Positions 1 to 12,511 of a DNA stretch of 64,000 nt are shown piece after piece (position 1 is the stretch's first letter; each line of letters begins with the position of its first letter). The notes beneath the pieces are model-generated. The model searched no databases. It saw only the letters and a list, made by a program, of their open reading frames with translations, and was not told where the DNA came from. Source of the DNA: Saururus chinensis (lineage: Eukaryota > Streptophyta > Magnoliopsida > Piperales > Saururaceae); assembly GCA_035235625.1 (NCBI GenBank), contig CP141143.1:36689178-36753177 (forward strand). The letters run 5' to 3'. The position numbers were made by a program, and so were the translations under genes.

Positions 1-1140
1 TGGCTTGTGAGGGCAGCCCTGCTGCTGTGGGCTCCGCCCCGGCCTGGCGATGGCCCAGGGACGGCCCCACCCACCTGGACCGATTCAGCCTCCGTCCCCA
101 TGGCCGTTCCGCCCTTATGGGTTTTCCCCGGTCAGCCCCTCTGTGTTGGCTTTTGACGCCATCGGCATTGGCTGAATGGCCACTGAGGATTCTGCCTTAG
201 TCTAGTAACGACTAGAGACGGTCCCACCTCGCACGGTTTGATTGCCTTTGACCTGTGCCTTTCCTTGTGGCCCGTAGCCGCAATTGGTTCCGCTCACCGG
301 CATATTTGCCCGTTGACCCCTCTTGCCCATTTTATGTCGTCGGTACCAGACGTCCTCTAGCAAGAGTTTATATGACTTACCTTGACAGAAGGTGGATGAG
401 TTCACCTGCACAGGCCTTAGCTAGTGACAGCCTCGTGGCCTTTGCTCGACCCTGAACCCTCCCCTGCTCTCTACTGTGCGAGATGCATAGCCGCCTGCAC
501 CATGTGTATTGGTTGTGGGTGGCGATCGGCAATGTCGCCGCTTAGATTGGCCACCGCTAGGGCCTTAGCCCTGTTGGCTTTTGTGGGCCTTGGGTCGTCT
601 CCGTTCAGCCCTCTCCCCCGTCCTTTTGGGTTGCGTGTGCATGTGGCCACGCGTGTACTTCTGGGTTTAGGCGCCGCATTCACGCCGCCTGACCATCGGT
701 TGGCTTTGCCACTGAGTGGAGTTGACACATAGCCTTCCTCCACCCTTCCTTTGTCCTCGAGCGTTGCCCCACGCTCTCCGCCCTTATGTGGACCTTTGTT
801 GACCAAAATCGTCACCGTTGGGTGCTGTCCACGGCCGATTTTGACGTCTTTGTGGTCGGCTGAGCACGTTATAGCCACTGGCCGATCTTTAGAGTGTACA
901 CCCTCGACATTTGGTCGCATCGCCATTCTGGTTGGCTTGACTTTTCTCCCGGCTGCCCTAGTGTGCTGCCGTGGATCGCGGATTTTACCGCATTGATTTT
1001 TGACACCCCGTTTGGCCGTGACTAGTTCCAGCGCTTCCTAAAATCTTCGGGACAGCAGCTCTCTCAATCAGGCAACGGTTTTGACCGCCAACTCCGCTAC
1101 CGACGCCGCCACCGTCATGTGCTCGCCATCGAACATCATG
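1..1140 (+). other. GC-rich leader part of the LTR, no gene recognised
   Basis: This stretch is GC-rich and CpG-rich compared with the AT-rich DNA that follows. Open frames of 66-151 codons exist on both strands, but none resembles a known protein and they overlap one another. The equivalent place in the sister LTR (44440-45380) is also GC-rich and lies just downstream of a TATA box. I therefore read it as the transcribed leader of the LTR rather than a host gene. Confidence 0.5.
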
Positions 1141-1333
1141 ATTATGAGGTAGGGGAGCTTTGAACTCGTAATTTCATGAAGCATGCTTTGAATGAGTAGC
1201 AGCATGCTAGGATTGTATGATTCCAGATGTTAAGTAACGATCCGATTGCATGATGTACGTGTAATCATGATTGTATGGTATGATTGATATGCATGAGATG
1301 TATGCACGTTTTATGGATGTGGATTAGGTATGC

Positions 1334-1605
1334 GCTAGCGATGACTAGCAAATATGTCAGTATGCTATGTATGTGTTATGCATGTGCTAGTGATGGCTAG
1401 CGTGCATGTTTGAAGTATGTATGAATATGTGTGCATGTGCTAGTGATGACTAGCGTGTATGTTTGATGTATGCATGTGCTAGTGATGGCTAGTGTGCATG
1501 TTTGAAGTATGTTGATGTATGATGTGCTAGTGATGGCTAGCGTGCATGTTTGAAGTATGTTTGATGTATGCATGTGCTAGTGATGGCTAGCATGCATGTT
1601 TGTAA
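1334..1605 (+). repeat. Minisatellite, about 5 units of 50-60 bp
   Basis: Units contain GTGCTAGTGATGGCTAGCGT followed by GCATGTTTGAAGTATG, with spacers of variable length. CTAGTGATGGCTAG is itself an imperfect inverted repeat. The array lies inside the LTR. Confidence 0.8.
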
Positions 1606-2331
1606 GTTACGTATGTATGACCGTATGTGTATGTTATACGTATGTGTGAGACATACGTATGTATGATGATTATTTGACTATGATATGGTTATGTGTAAGT
1701 GTATGTGGGCAGAGGTATGGGCGATGGACAGTAAGAGGTGACAGAGGTTTTGTCTGAATTTGGATACGGTTGTGTAAGCGTATGACAGAAGATAAGCGTA
1801 TGACGGGCAAGGATTAGAATGGATCGGTTTGGGTTGGATTGTATGTTGGGCGTTTGTTAGACAGTAAGAGTGTTCATAATTGTACAAGCATAACATACAG
1901 ATTATGAAGTGAAAAGTAAGTATAATAAGTGAGATATAAGTAAGAGGGCGACAACTGGGTTGGCTCTGAGGAGCGTTATTTGAGGATGTCAGTGTAAGAT
2001 GATTTGGCCATAAGATGGATGGCAAAGTACATAAGACTGTAATGGTTTGGTGTACGATGAGTTTTGTCCATGATGTGGATGGGTAAGTGAAGTCTGCTGC
2101 CTTGACGAACTGGGGTTTCGATCGGGCTCAACTTTGGTTTGATCAGTCGAGGATTGTGAGTTTGTGTGGCATAATTGTACCGCATAATATACTTAAATCA
2201 AACTTGAATTATAAGCACAGCTAATGATAGCATTGTGAGTTTGAGACCTGAGAGTTCGATGGATTAAGTTCCGTGTTTGTGCTGGCCACTAATGAGTCGG
2301 CCGAGCATTCTCATGTCTTGCCATGGTGTTT

Positions 2332-2600
2332 ATCCTGCGAGATGTTGTCTGTGTGCTGTATAGAGCACCAGACGTCTGATGCTCTGCTGAGAGCGACGTT
2401 GTTTCTGATTTGGTTTGCGTGCTGTATCAGCCCAGACTTTTGATGCTCTGTTGAGAGCGATGTACGTTTCTGACTTTGTCTGTGTGCTGTATGAAGCCCA
2501 GACATTTGATGCTTTGTTGAGAGCAAAGTATGTTTTCGATTTGGTCTGTGTGCTGTATAAGCCCAGATGTTTGATGCTCTGTTGAGAGCGTTGTATGTTT
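2332..2600 (+). repeat. Minisatellite, 4 units of about 60 bp
   Basis: Units read GTGTGCTGTATAAGCCCAGA, then TGTTTGATGCTCTGTTGAGA and GCG. The units differ by scattered point changes. A single diverged unit survives in the sister LTR near 43745-43795. Confidence 0.8.
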
Positions 2601-2644
2601 CCGCCCAAGAGTGGCACTGTACGTTTTTGCCCAAGTGGCACTGT

Positions 2645-2850
2645 ATGTTTTCTGCCCAAGAGTGACAATGGTACTATAAGACCCATTATGGTGGGCAATT
2701 CTCTGGCACTATAAAACCCATCATGGTGGGCAATTCTATGGTACTATAAGACCCATTATGGTGGGCAATTCTCTGACACTATAAGACCCATTATGGTGGG
2801 CGATTCTATGGCACTATAAGACCCATTATGGTGGGCAACTGTATGATCCC
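2645..2850 (+). repeat. Minisatellite, 5 units of about 40 bp
   Basis: Units read ACTATAAGACCCATTATGGT then GGGCAATTCT, with very few differences between units. This suggests a recent expansion within the LTR. Confidence 0.85.
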
Positions 2851-3059
2851 TTATGTGTGGGTGTTTATGTTTGCGCGCTCAAGTAAGTAGTATCATGGAT
2901 CTACTCTTACCTGTTTGATCCAGTGCCCCATGAGCATTGGTGTGCCTTACCTTCGGAAAAGTCCATGGCATCTAGTCACTCCCCGGAGGTTAAGGTGTTG
3001 CCCCAGTGGCATTCTTTTCCTTTTCAACGTTGGAGCCTATTAGTTGTAATGAGCTTCAA

Positions 3060-3245
3060 TGGTCATTGATATGTGTACGATTATGTATATGAGTACGACT
3101 GTATGAGTGTGAGTACGACTGTATGTGTATGAGCAGGACTGTAAGAGTATGTATGAGCAGGACTGTAAGAGTGTGTATGAGCAGGACTGTAAGCATATGA
3201 GTATGAGCACGACTGTAAGAGTATGAGTACGATTATGAGAATATG
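3060..3245 (+). repeat. Short degenerate repeats around GAGTACGACTGTA
   Basis: The motif GAGTACGACTGTA or GAGCAGGACTGTAAGAGTAT recurs every 20-30 bp. It is followed at 3410-3500 by three 30-bp units of TTGGCACGATGGTGCCTTTG. Confidence 0.7.
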
Positions 3246-4130
3246 TTTATGAGTAAGACAGTAAGTGTGATTTTGTGTAAGCTGTATGAGTGAGCATATG
3301 ATTGTACGAGTAAGGTTGTACAAGTATGCAATGTTGCATGAGTAGCATACGATGGTCGAGTAAGTTTGTATGACCCTGGATAAGGGTGCTTGTGTAAGTT
3401 TGATTTGATAGTATGATTTTGGCATGATGGTGCCTTTGGTATGATTTTGGCACGATGGTGCCTTCAGTATGTCTTTGGCACGATGGTGCATTTGGTATGT
3501 TTGTATGAGTTTGAGCATGATATTGATATGCTTCTACTTCATGTTTGAGTTGCATGAATGCGTGTGTTTATGAACTTATTGAGTTCACCATTTGGGATTT
3601 CCCCTACTGGGTATTTTCCTACTGAGTATGAAAATACTCATTACCATACTTTTTAGCCCCATTGTACGGGAGGTTTTGCAAGTTGTGTGGAGAGCTCCTG
3701 GAGATGGATGCTCATTTCAGCGGTGGATTGATTCCCGTTGACTCAGGTATATGCTTCACTCTCTGCGAGTTTATTTGTGCCACGATCTAATGTATTGGGT
3801 GAGACGAGATGTTAAGATGTTTATTCTGGACTTTTATTTGGATTAGTCGGTGGACTGTTATGGGACTTGCACTCAGGGATGCCTGGGAGGGATTTGTATT
3901 TAAAGTCTATGATCATAGCAATTTATTCGTACGTGTGTTTTTGAGTAGCGCCTGATGATATTTGCTTTGGCCGTACGATGATTGACCTTATGTGGATGTT
4001 TAGTGTTTTAAATTATAAACTGTTTTATCAGGTTTTGGTTTCGTCATTTTTCCTCCAATTTACAAACGTTATATTGCAAAAATTTTCCGTGAATTTTAAG
4101 GAAAATGTGTGAAAAATCTCGGGCGTTACA

Positions 4131-5970
4131 TTTATAAAAGATCTATCAAGAATTTTAGTGTGATATCTAGACCATTGTGTAATCTTTTATCTAAAGAACA
4201 TTCTTTTGAGTGGTAAGATGCATGTGAAGAAGCTTTCACAAAGCTTAAGAACGTGTTAGTCTCCGCACCCATCATGCAGCCCCCGGATTGGACTCTTCCC
4301 TTTGAAATTATGTGTGACACAAGTCATTATGCAAGTAAAACTTTAAATAGTGCCCAAATGAACTACTCCACCACTGAAAAAGAACTTCTTGCTATAGTAT
4401 TTGCACTTGAAAAATTTAGATCCTATTTGATTGGCTCTAGGAATATCATTTTTACTAATGATGCAGCTTTGAAGTACCTTTTGAGCGAATAAGATACAAA
4501 GCCCAGATTGCTCCGATGGATACTCCTACTCTAAGAGTTTGATCTCACAATCAAAGACAAGAAGGGAGTAGAGAATGTGGTGGCAGATCATCTTTCCAGA
4601 TTGGACTTTTCTGATTCTTCAGAAATATTTCCAATCCAGGACACATTACCCAATGAGCAACTTTTTACAATCTCACATCTTCCATGGTATGCTGACATTG
4701 CCAACTACTTGGTGACAGGTAAAGTTCCCCATCATTGGTCTCACTGAGAAAAAAAGAGATTCTTCACCGAGGTAAAGCATTTCTTTTGGGACGACCCCTA
4801 TCTCTTTTAGTACTATCCGGATCAAATAATAAGGAGATGTTTGCCTGATTTTGAACAAGTATGTATCATCTCTTTTTGTCATTTTGAAGCATGCAGTGGT
4901 CACTTCTCCTCTAAAAGGACCACCGCTAAAATTTTGCAATGTGGTTTTTACTGGCCGAATCTTTTCAAAGATGTTCATGAAATTTGCAAAGCTTGTGAAT
5001 GGTGTCAAAAGTTAGGAGCCATATCTCGTCGAAATATAATGCCTCTTAACCCCATATTGGTTATTGAGATTTTTTATTGTTGGGGCATCGATTTCATGGG
5101 ACCTTTTCCTCCTTCTTTTGGCTATGTTTACATTTGAGTTGTCGTCGATTATGTTTCTAAGTGGATTGAGGCGGTTTCAAGCAAAACCAATGACTTGTTT
5201 GTGCGCTTTTTAAAAGAAAATACAATTTCAAGGTTTGGAGCGCCTCGAGCCATCATAAGTGACGGGGGTCACTTTTTTGCAATAAGCCTTTTGAAGCTTT
5301 GATGAGGAAGTATGGGATTACCCATAAAGTAGCCACCCCCTATCACCCACAAACAAGTGGACAAGTTGAAATTTCTAATCAGGAAATTAAATATAATTTG
5401 TAAAAAATGGTAAATCCAAATGATAAAGATTGGTCTTTACAACTAACCGATGCTCTTTGGGTCTATAGTACCGCTTTTAAGACGCCAATTGGAATGTCTC
5501 CTTACCGTTTGATTTTTGGAAAAGCTTGTCACATGCCTGTGGAATTGGAACATAGGGTGTATTGGGCAATCGAAGCTTTGAATTTTAATTTTGAAAAAGT
5601 TGGCTTAAATAGAAAATTGCAAATCAATGAGGTAGAGGAAATTCGACATGATTCTTATGAGAGTTCAAAAATTTATAAGGAGAGAATGAAGGCTTTTCAT
5701 GATAAAAACATTTTACTAAAAAGTTTTGAGCCATTTCAAAAAATTTTATTGTACAACTCTAGGCTTCATCTCTTTCCAGAAAAATTAAGGTCACGTTGGT
5801 ATGGTCCCTTCGTAGTAAAAACGATTTATCCTTATGGGATTGTCAAAATTGAGAATCAAATAAATGATGATATTTTTAAAGTGAATGGCCAACATTTGAA
5901 ACCATTTTTGGAAAATTTTACTCAAGAGGTTGAGTCTACTCCTTTGGATAATCCTCTCTATGGGGATTGA
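4131..5970 (+). pseudogene. Athila-type Ty3/gypsy pol, RNase H and integrase part
   Basis: Translation starts within the RT connection region (SIKNFSVISRPLCNLL). It continues through RNase H (MNYSTTEKELLAIVFALEKF, ALKYLL), the integrase zinc finger (HF..HFSS, CKACEWCQKLG), the catalytic core ([31 protein letters not shown]) and the C-terminal part with [20 protein letters not shown], which is typical of Athila/Tat integrases. The RT catalytic part is absent because the LTR ending at 4130 cuts the gene. The frame is broken by stops (near 4217, 4490, 4541, 5137 and 5401) and by a frameshift near 5275. The last 187 codons (5407-5970) are still open. The three integrase acidic residues can still be read in the broken frames. 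It is a dead copy. Confidence 0.92.
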
Positions 5971-7070
5971 TTTTTCTTGTTTTCTAAAAGAAAAAAATAA
6001 AATAAAATCACCTATTTTCCAACATTGAGGACAATGTTCAATTTTAGTTGGGGGGGTGAGTTTGGATAATCCGTGCGGATAGTAGTGGTTGAAATAACTT
6101 TCATCCTTCTTATTTTTCTTGTGTTAAACTCTAGATATGATAGCACTTGGTTTATTTGCAAAAATTTTTCGTTTTGTGCTTTCAATGAGTCATTTGAATT
6201 AACTTTCATGTGGAGGACTATAGAGATCCATGCTAATTTTTCTTGTACTTCACCACACACTTGACTTGTTTCTAGAGTTGATGTTTCCCTTAGTGGTGTT
6301 GCTCAATAGTCGAGTTGAGTGTTTGGAGACACCATGGTCAACAAGCTTTGACTTCCTTGTTCACTTGGTTGGCTGGGAAAGAAGAAAAACAAAACTGGGT
6401 TATCTTCGTTATAGAAAGCAACAAGTGAATTAAACTAGGTACTTCGAAAAAGGGATGCCTATCAAAAAAAGAAAAGAAAGAAAGAAAGTGAGTGAAGGTT
6501 ATTCATCAAAGTGATTGTGGATGATGTCACTGAGAGTATAAATGTCACGGATAGGATAGTATTTGAAATATAAGGATAGGGCGAAAGCTGTCAGTTAAAA
6601 AAGAGAGCAAGCTAGAATATCACAAATAAAGTCCTTGAGGTATTAAAGTGAACATCCAATCCACATGCATCCTGGATATGCTGCTTAGCTTTGAGTTGGT
6701 TCATTAGGCTATCTGATCATCTCCGGGTGACTTGAAGAGTAACCCCGCTTTAGGTAACTGATGCATTGGGTACCCTTCACATGCACTCATAGCACATTTT
6801 GCCCAAAGGTCCTCTACATAGAAATTTAATTTGTTGGACTTTCTTGAGCATTGTTTTTCAAAACTCACTTAGACCGGTGCTTGAGTTTGACTATAGGATG
6901 ACGTCACGGTCAAGTGAGGATGAAGGGGTTTTCAATCCAACTTTACATTTATTATCCTCTACTCCATCTCCTTAACTCAAATTCAAACAATTGCCCTTTT
7001 GATTTTTCAATTTTTTTTTCTTTTCTGCAAAAATTGTTAGGGACTAACAATATGCTAGTTGGGGGGTATT
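5971..7070 (+). other. Athila 3' non-coding tail with polypurine tracts
   Basis: AT-rich sequence follows the pol stop. AACATTGAGGACAATGTT and a first purine run (TTGGGGGGGTG, about 6049-6059) lie just after pol, as in other Athila elements. A second purine tract (TTGGGGGGT, 7059-7067) immediately precedes the LTR start and is the likely 3' polypurine primer. I see no credible gene. Open frames of up to 82 codons on either strand resemble nothing known. Confidence 0.65.
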
Positions 7071-8197
7071 TGAGGTGAATAAAATATATTATTTTTGTAC
7101 CTCTCGAATTAGTTTGTTAAGACTGTTTCTTGATCAACTTAGTCATACTTGAGTATTGTTTTATTTCACAGGGCTTATAATTGAATTCTTGTTAATGGGC
7201 TACTAAATAATACTTTGTTTGTGTAGGAAATAGGCCCATCTAACTTGACCACGAGCTCTGAGATCTTTTGTCCATAAAATTGGGATGATGACCTGAGCAT
7301 TCTAACAATGGAAAGTAGATCGTTTTGTTAGATGTTGATGCAGCAAATCATAGATGCCAGATCATGCGGTTGTGTCAAAAGGAAGGGAAAGATAGGTTGA
7401 AATTTCGGATTAGATCCAATCTCAGATTTTGAATAACGAAATGGAAAGATAGAGTGGAATGAAATGGAAAGCTACAAGGCTAAGGGTTAATTCAAGCAAG
7501 TAGGAGGGGATGTAGAGCATCTGGTGGGATCTAATTGCAATTACCAAGATATGGAGCAAATCTTGATTGAAGATGTGTAGTCTTAATGCCAAATTGAGCA
7601 TCTAGAAGAGGCCTATAAATTGAGGGATTCAGCAGGCATATGGGACATCTCTCTCCAACCATAAATCTTCTTCTCACATACTCTCCCAATTTCGTTCCTC
7701 TTGTTTTGTTTTGCTTTTATTTTTTTATGGTTTTCTAAGCCTCTTAGTTAAGGCTAGGGATGAAGCTTGTACAAGATCTTTAATGGCTATTTTGATTCAA
7801 GGATGAAGCTTGTACTTGATGTTTAATGGTTATTCAAGTAAGTTTTTCATTGTTTTAAATTGATTTTACATATTTAAGGAGTTCATAATCTATATAGTTA
7901 TTTGATTCGGCGTTGACGAAAGGCACGCCGAAAAGCTAGATTTTTTGGTTGAGACGAATTGTTATTCAATCTTGATTGAGTTATTGTTTGAATCAAATAT
8001 ACATTAGAGATTTATTACAAGTGGATTTTCGATGCCTTAACATTTTCTCTTTGATTATCCCTTATTTCCTATTTTACCTTCATTCTCTATTCTATTTTTT
8101 TTCATAATCATTTTCTTTGTCGCACAAGGCTTTCCCCGTAGATCAACCTTGTCTACTACAATTGGCAAGTAAAATAAATATAAATTTGACTACTTCA
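7071..8197 (+). mobile_element. Athila 3' LTR
   Basis: It starts TGAGGTGAATAAA directly after the polypurine tract. It has a TATA box (CTATAAAT, 7613-7620), followed by a CT-rich leader (CATCTCTCTCCAACC). The right end is not certain. I place it at a CA near 8197, because no second copy of this LTR is in the window to compare with. Confidence 0.6.
7613..7620 (+). promoter_or_regulatory. TATA box of the Athila LTR
   Basis: CTATAAAT sits mid-LTR, about 540 bp from its start, followed by a pyrimidine-rich stretch typical of a plant transcript leader. Confidence 0.55.
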
Positions 8198-8574
8198 TAG
8201 TCTTGGTTTGGATGTAATAGCACTAGGTTGTCATCAGGGAGGAGGTGCTTATTGAGGATGGAGTGGTGGAGGTGGCACTAAGTGGATTGTGGTCAAGGGA
8301 GGAAGGATCTATGGTGGAGGCATCAGAGATGACGTGGATGGAGAGGGAGATAGAGGAAAAAGAGGCCTAGAGCATGAAGGATTGATCTCGACCAAGGAAG
8401 AAGGGGAGCAGCGACATGGATGATGGTGGAAGGAAGAAGAAGGGGAAACATAACAAAGAAGGAAATAATAGGATAGGAGGGTAAATTTGCCCAAAACGTT
8501 TATTCATGTGGACTTTAAAGGCATTTCACATGTTACATCGTGTCAAAAAAAGTCTGCTCATTGAAGCATATGCC
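8198..8574. other. Unassigned sequence, part purine-rich
   Basis: About 380 bp between two LTRs. 8230-8470 is rich in GGA/GGTGGA runs, so its complement gives an S/P-rich open frame (8309-8494) that is probably spurious. No element termini were recognised. Confidence 0.4.
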
Positions 8575-9745
8575 TATTTTTTCTTAATTAAATCTATGGC
8601 ATGAACTATCTTTGTCAATAGCATGAATCATCTATACTAAACTAAACTATATGAATAACTCATCTAATCTAAATCATCCAATTCATTAATCATATGAATA
8701 TTAAAATTATTGCATGACCACCTCATCTAAATCACATAAATTAGAATCAATGTAAATATCAAAACCATAAAAATTTATCTACAAAACAATAAATCAACAT
8801 CGAATTGAATAAACTCTAAAACTCTTCCATTAAAAAGGAAGTAGGAGGTTGAATAAACTCTAAAACTCTTCCATTAAATCAACATAGAATTGAGTAAACT
8901 CTAAATCAACATACAATTGAATAAACTCTAAATCTCTTCTACTCTATCTTGGTTGTTATTATTCACAACCAAGATCTAAATTGAAAAGAAAAATAAATTA
9001 AAACTTATCTATAGTTCCATCAAATCCTATGTTAAAGAAAAACCTAGCCTTGCATTATAGAAGAAGGCTCTTTAATCTCTATTAAAAGGTTTGATTGCTC
9101 CTCCATCTTTTTCTCCCTTTTTCACTTTCAAAAATTTATTGGAATTCATCAATTTTGAGCCCCATATGAATTTATATGGGCATTAGAGCCATGGATTAAG
9201 TTCTAGTTGGAAAAGAACTCAAAATCGAAATAAGATAGGAACTGCGAGTTAAGCCGATCGATCTGCCTAAGTCCCAATCGATCGGGAACATTGTTTCTGT
9301 AATTTGGACAAGTCTATCCAATTTCGTGTCTAGTTTCAGTTCAGGAAGCAAAGTTTATTCATTAGATATCCATATTCCTGTTTAGTTTTCTACTATGTTC
9401 ATTAAGCTCTTTCGTTCACCTCCAAATTAATTTCCAACATGTTTGTGACTTCGAAAAGTTGTCCAAATCATATTAAAGCATGTCAAGTGTGTTGTGAATT
9501 GTTCCGCACAACGTCCAAGTATCTCAATAACCGTGCATTACCTACAAAACATAAAATTAGCATTTTAGACATGTAGTAGATACATAAATCCTAGCTTGAT
9601 GCAAATTCGCGCCTAAACTACTAATAGTGCCCAAATTAACTAATAATTAAATTAAAATATTAATATCTATCTTAATGTGAGTAAACCTTAATTAACCTAA
9701 TATTATATTAACAAATAAGGTAAAAAGGCATATAAAATAGTGAGT
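8575..9745 (-). mobile_element. Athila-like LTR (family E), copy 1, both ends incomplete
   Basis: It is collinear with 17300-18400 and 11650-12480: it shares GGCATGAACTATCTT near the left and AAATAAGGTAAAAAGGCAT near the right. A TATA box (TTTATATG, 9171-9178) faces left. The first 300 bp or so seen in the other copies are missing at the left, and the TGATAAGTAT terminus is missing at the right. The palindrome CGATCGAT..ATCGATCG (about 9257-9288) lies upstream of the TATA. Confidence 0.7.
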
Positions 9746-9960
9746 TGATGAAGGTAAAAAGAAGGAAATGTGAAAAGAGTAATTTAGACAATTCATGCCA
9801 CAAGTGTTGAGGTTTATGGGTGCATAGGGTCATTTTGTGTATTGCTTGAAAGTAGGAGACATTTTATGTAATATAATATACTCAAGGGCCATTTTGGCAA
9901 ATTCCTCCTCTCTTTATCACCACATAAAAATATTTGGTAAAGGGTATTTTGCGAGTTTAA

Positions 9961-11107
9961 TATTTGTTTAATTAACTTAGCGAATCACCACATTGCACTT
10001 AGTCCAATTATCTATTAAAGATAAAGACTACGAGATATGGGCATGTTATGCAAATTTTTTTATATAGTGAAAACAGCAAAAAACCTAATAACTATGTGCA
10101 TTCATAATCAATCTATCAACAATTAAACCATAAAGCATGTAAGAACACACAGGGATTTAACTTGAAAAACCCAAACATCCAAGCTTGTTTAGACTTTAAC
10201 AGAAGCTCCTCTTATTTAGATTGTTGTTGCGGACCTTCAACTCTTCCTCAAGCACGTAAAACCTTTTCCTCCTTGCCTTGTCTCCATCTCCTTTTAGTCT
10301 TAACAAGCTCCTCTTGTAGTCTTGACTTTGGCCTTGTGAAAATCTTCAATTTTCCATTAAAGACATACTGCAACTCTTCTTTAATTACTCTATGTATAAG
10401 CTCCTTTAGTTGTGGATTGTCGTCTTTAATTCACCATAGATCTTCAAATCAAAGCTTAAATGAATTCTCATTTATAAAATAATAAGCAAAGGTATAAACC
10501 CTCTTTCTGTTTTGTCCTCTAGGTTTTTTCCTCTAAAATTTTGTGATTTTATAACTCTTATATAGCTCATTATGTCGGAAGGTTTTAATTTAGATAACTA
10601 GTCCTTGAATTGATCGGTCGATCATTTTAAATTGCAATTGACCAGTGACTGCTTTTAATGTGCATGATACTTTAAGCTATTGATCGATTATGAGAGCGAT
10701 CGATGGATAACAATTGACTTCATTTTGCATAGGACTGAATTAATGGGTGATCGATCGTTCTTCTCTATATTGTTTGCAACAATTGATCATTTTGCCTATA
10801 TTTTTATCCTTCTACCATTTTTACCCTAAATCACTCTGAAACCTCTGAAATCACTTCTGAAACTTTTTCAAGTGATTTTTGTATACCAATGTGACTTTAA
10901 TAAGCTTGAAAACCCTTCACATTCTTTAGTCTTCCACCTTGATTAAAAAGAACACATTTGCTCCTATTTTTCAAGTCTGTTAATTCTAAACATGACTCGA
11001 CCAGAATAACCTCAAATTAGATTCTAAGACTTATTACATGCACATGGTTTCTTGCATTAATTTTGACAACGATATTAACCAATAAACTAGACATATGACT
11101 CATATAT
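9961..11107 (-). mobile_element. Sire-type copia LTR, copy 3 (diverged)
   Basis: It aligns by eye with 38530-39300 and with 45840-46405 plus 59628-60250. Shared features are ATTTAACTTGAAAAACCC (primer-proximal side), a TATA box on the - strand (10556-10565), GATCGATCG motifs upstream of it, and the block GCTCCTATTTTTCAAGTC near 10953 that also occurs at 60150. The ends are approximate. No coding sequence is attached. Confidence 0.6.
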
Positions 11108-11328
11108 TTTTACACATTTTAAGAAAAAATTTACATAAAAACTGCATAAAAGAGGAGAAAGTGGTGGACAACTAAATAAATGGGACACTTATTTTTAGAT
11201 AAATTATTTTTTCAAATGGGACACTTATTTCAGGACAAAGGGTGAATAATTTTTTTGAATAATTAAATACTTACCTTGAGTCAATCCAGCAAAATTTTAC
11301 ACTTGGATTTTAACAATTCACTTTAGCA
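11108..11328. other. Unassigned AT-rich spacer
   Basis: It contains two copies of GGGACACTTATTT about 40 bp apart (near 11182 and 11220). No element ends or coding potential were seen. Confidence 0.35.
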
Positions 11329-12510
11329 TGTTTTATAATTAAACCCTTTGCAAGTGTACAGGGTAATTGTACTAGGATAAGTATTTAAGGTTGTCAAACA
11401 TCCAGGATGCATGAATTAATTGCTAAATTTAAGAGAAGAATTCGTTGATTGAAAACTAAAATGAACAACTTAAATTTAACAAAGAAGATAACCAAACTAA
11501 ACTAAAAGGAAGGGATCAATACAATGACAATTTCTTAGGTAATTGAATCCACTATATAACTATAACAATTCCTTAACCGTTAATCTAAATCTAGTGTGAC
11601 TATGAACAAGTATTATAGCTACGAACTAGAATTATTTTAGAAAGAATCATAAATAAATCCATGGCATGAACTATCTTCGTTAATAACACAAATAATCTAC
11701 ATTAAACTAAACTATAGGCATGACTTGTGTAATCTTAGTATAACTCATTCAATTAATTAATAATATGAACATTAAAACTATTGCATGACCATCTCATCTA
11801 AATCACAAAATTAAAATTGATGTAAATCTTGAAACCACATCAATCTATCATCTATGAGATAATACATTGACATAGATTTGAATAAACTTGAAAAACTCTT
11901 CCATTAAAAAGAAAATCCTTGTCGTATAATTGTCATTGATCACAACTAAGATCTAAATTAAAAAGAAAAAGAAACTAAAACTTATCTATAGCTTTATCAA
12001 CTTTTAAGTAAAAGAAAAAAACTAGCTTTACATGGTTGAAGAAGGCTCTTGAATCTCCATTGAAAGCTTTGAATGTTCCTCCAACTTCTTCTCCTAGTTT
12101 TCTCTTAACAAAATCTACTAGAATATCTCACTTTTGAGCCCCATATGGCTTTATATATGCATAAAAATCGTAGGAGAGGTTCTAATAGGAAAAGGACTTA
12201 AAACCGGCTCAAAATAGGAAACTGAGCCTTGTGTTGTTCAAACACCCTACATGCATGTTTGAACAGGATAACTATTTCTATTTTTTTCGAAATCACATGT
12301 AGCTGTTCGAACGGCCTTATATCCCATTCGAACACCAATGAAGAAACACCATAAAAACGTAGAGGTTAGCCAATTTACTTTAAAACATTATACAAGTATT
12401 CCCTAACCTAATTAACTTTAATTCCTAATTATCTAAGCTATATTAACTCTTATACAAGACTAGAAATTAGAATAATTAAGGGTAAAATAATGTATAAATT
12501 ATACTTATCA
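11329..12510 (-). mobile_element. Athila-like LTR (family E), copy 2, a 3' LTR
   Basis: On the - strand it starts TGATAAGTATAATTTATAC right after a polypurine tract (GGTTTGGGGGTATT at 12511-12523). It ends near 11329 with the same GTTTAATTATAAA sequence as the solo copy at 16992. A TATA box (TTTATATATG, 12150-12159) reads leftward. Two palindromes (12236-12264 and 12304-12334) lie upstream of the TATA. This places the element body to the right. Confidence 0.8.
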
Positions 12511-12511
12511 A

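Larger units (their letters stand above)
1..4130 (+). mobile_element. Long Tekay-type Ty3/gypsy LTR, left end outside window
   Basis: There is no coding sequence. The right end GGGCGTTACA and the preceding 100 bases match, in reverse, the left end of the LTR at 42622-45801 (for example the shared block TTATATTGCAAAAA). The segment near 1140-1215 matches 44400-44475 reversed. The layout is a GC-rich leader (1-1140), then minisatellites, then a unique tail. It is inserted in an Athila pol gene, whose reading frame starts abruptly at 4131. No internal gag-pol flanks it on the right, so it is either a solo LTR or a 3' LTR. The family call is inferred from the ends shared with the complete Tekay element at 46406-59622. 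Confidence 0.7.

Noticed and set aside
424-926. Overlapping frames of 102 and 151 codons as genes
   Set aside because: They sit on opposite strands in GC-rich LTR leader, where stops are rare. No similarity was recognised, and the sister LTR does not keep them.
1334-3500. CRISPR-like regular repeats
   Set aside because: The units are tandem without unique spacers, in a plant-type LTR, and no cas-like genes are present.
10162-10482. 106-codon frame
   Set aside because: It lies in the U5/leader part of a Sire-type LTR and is not open in the collinear copies at 38700 and 46000.
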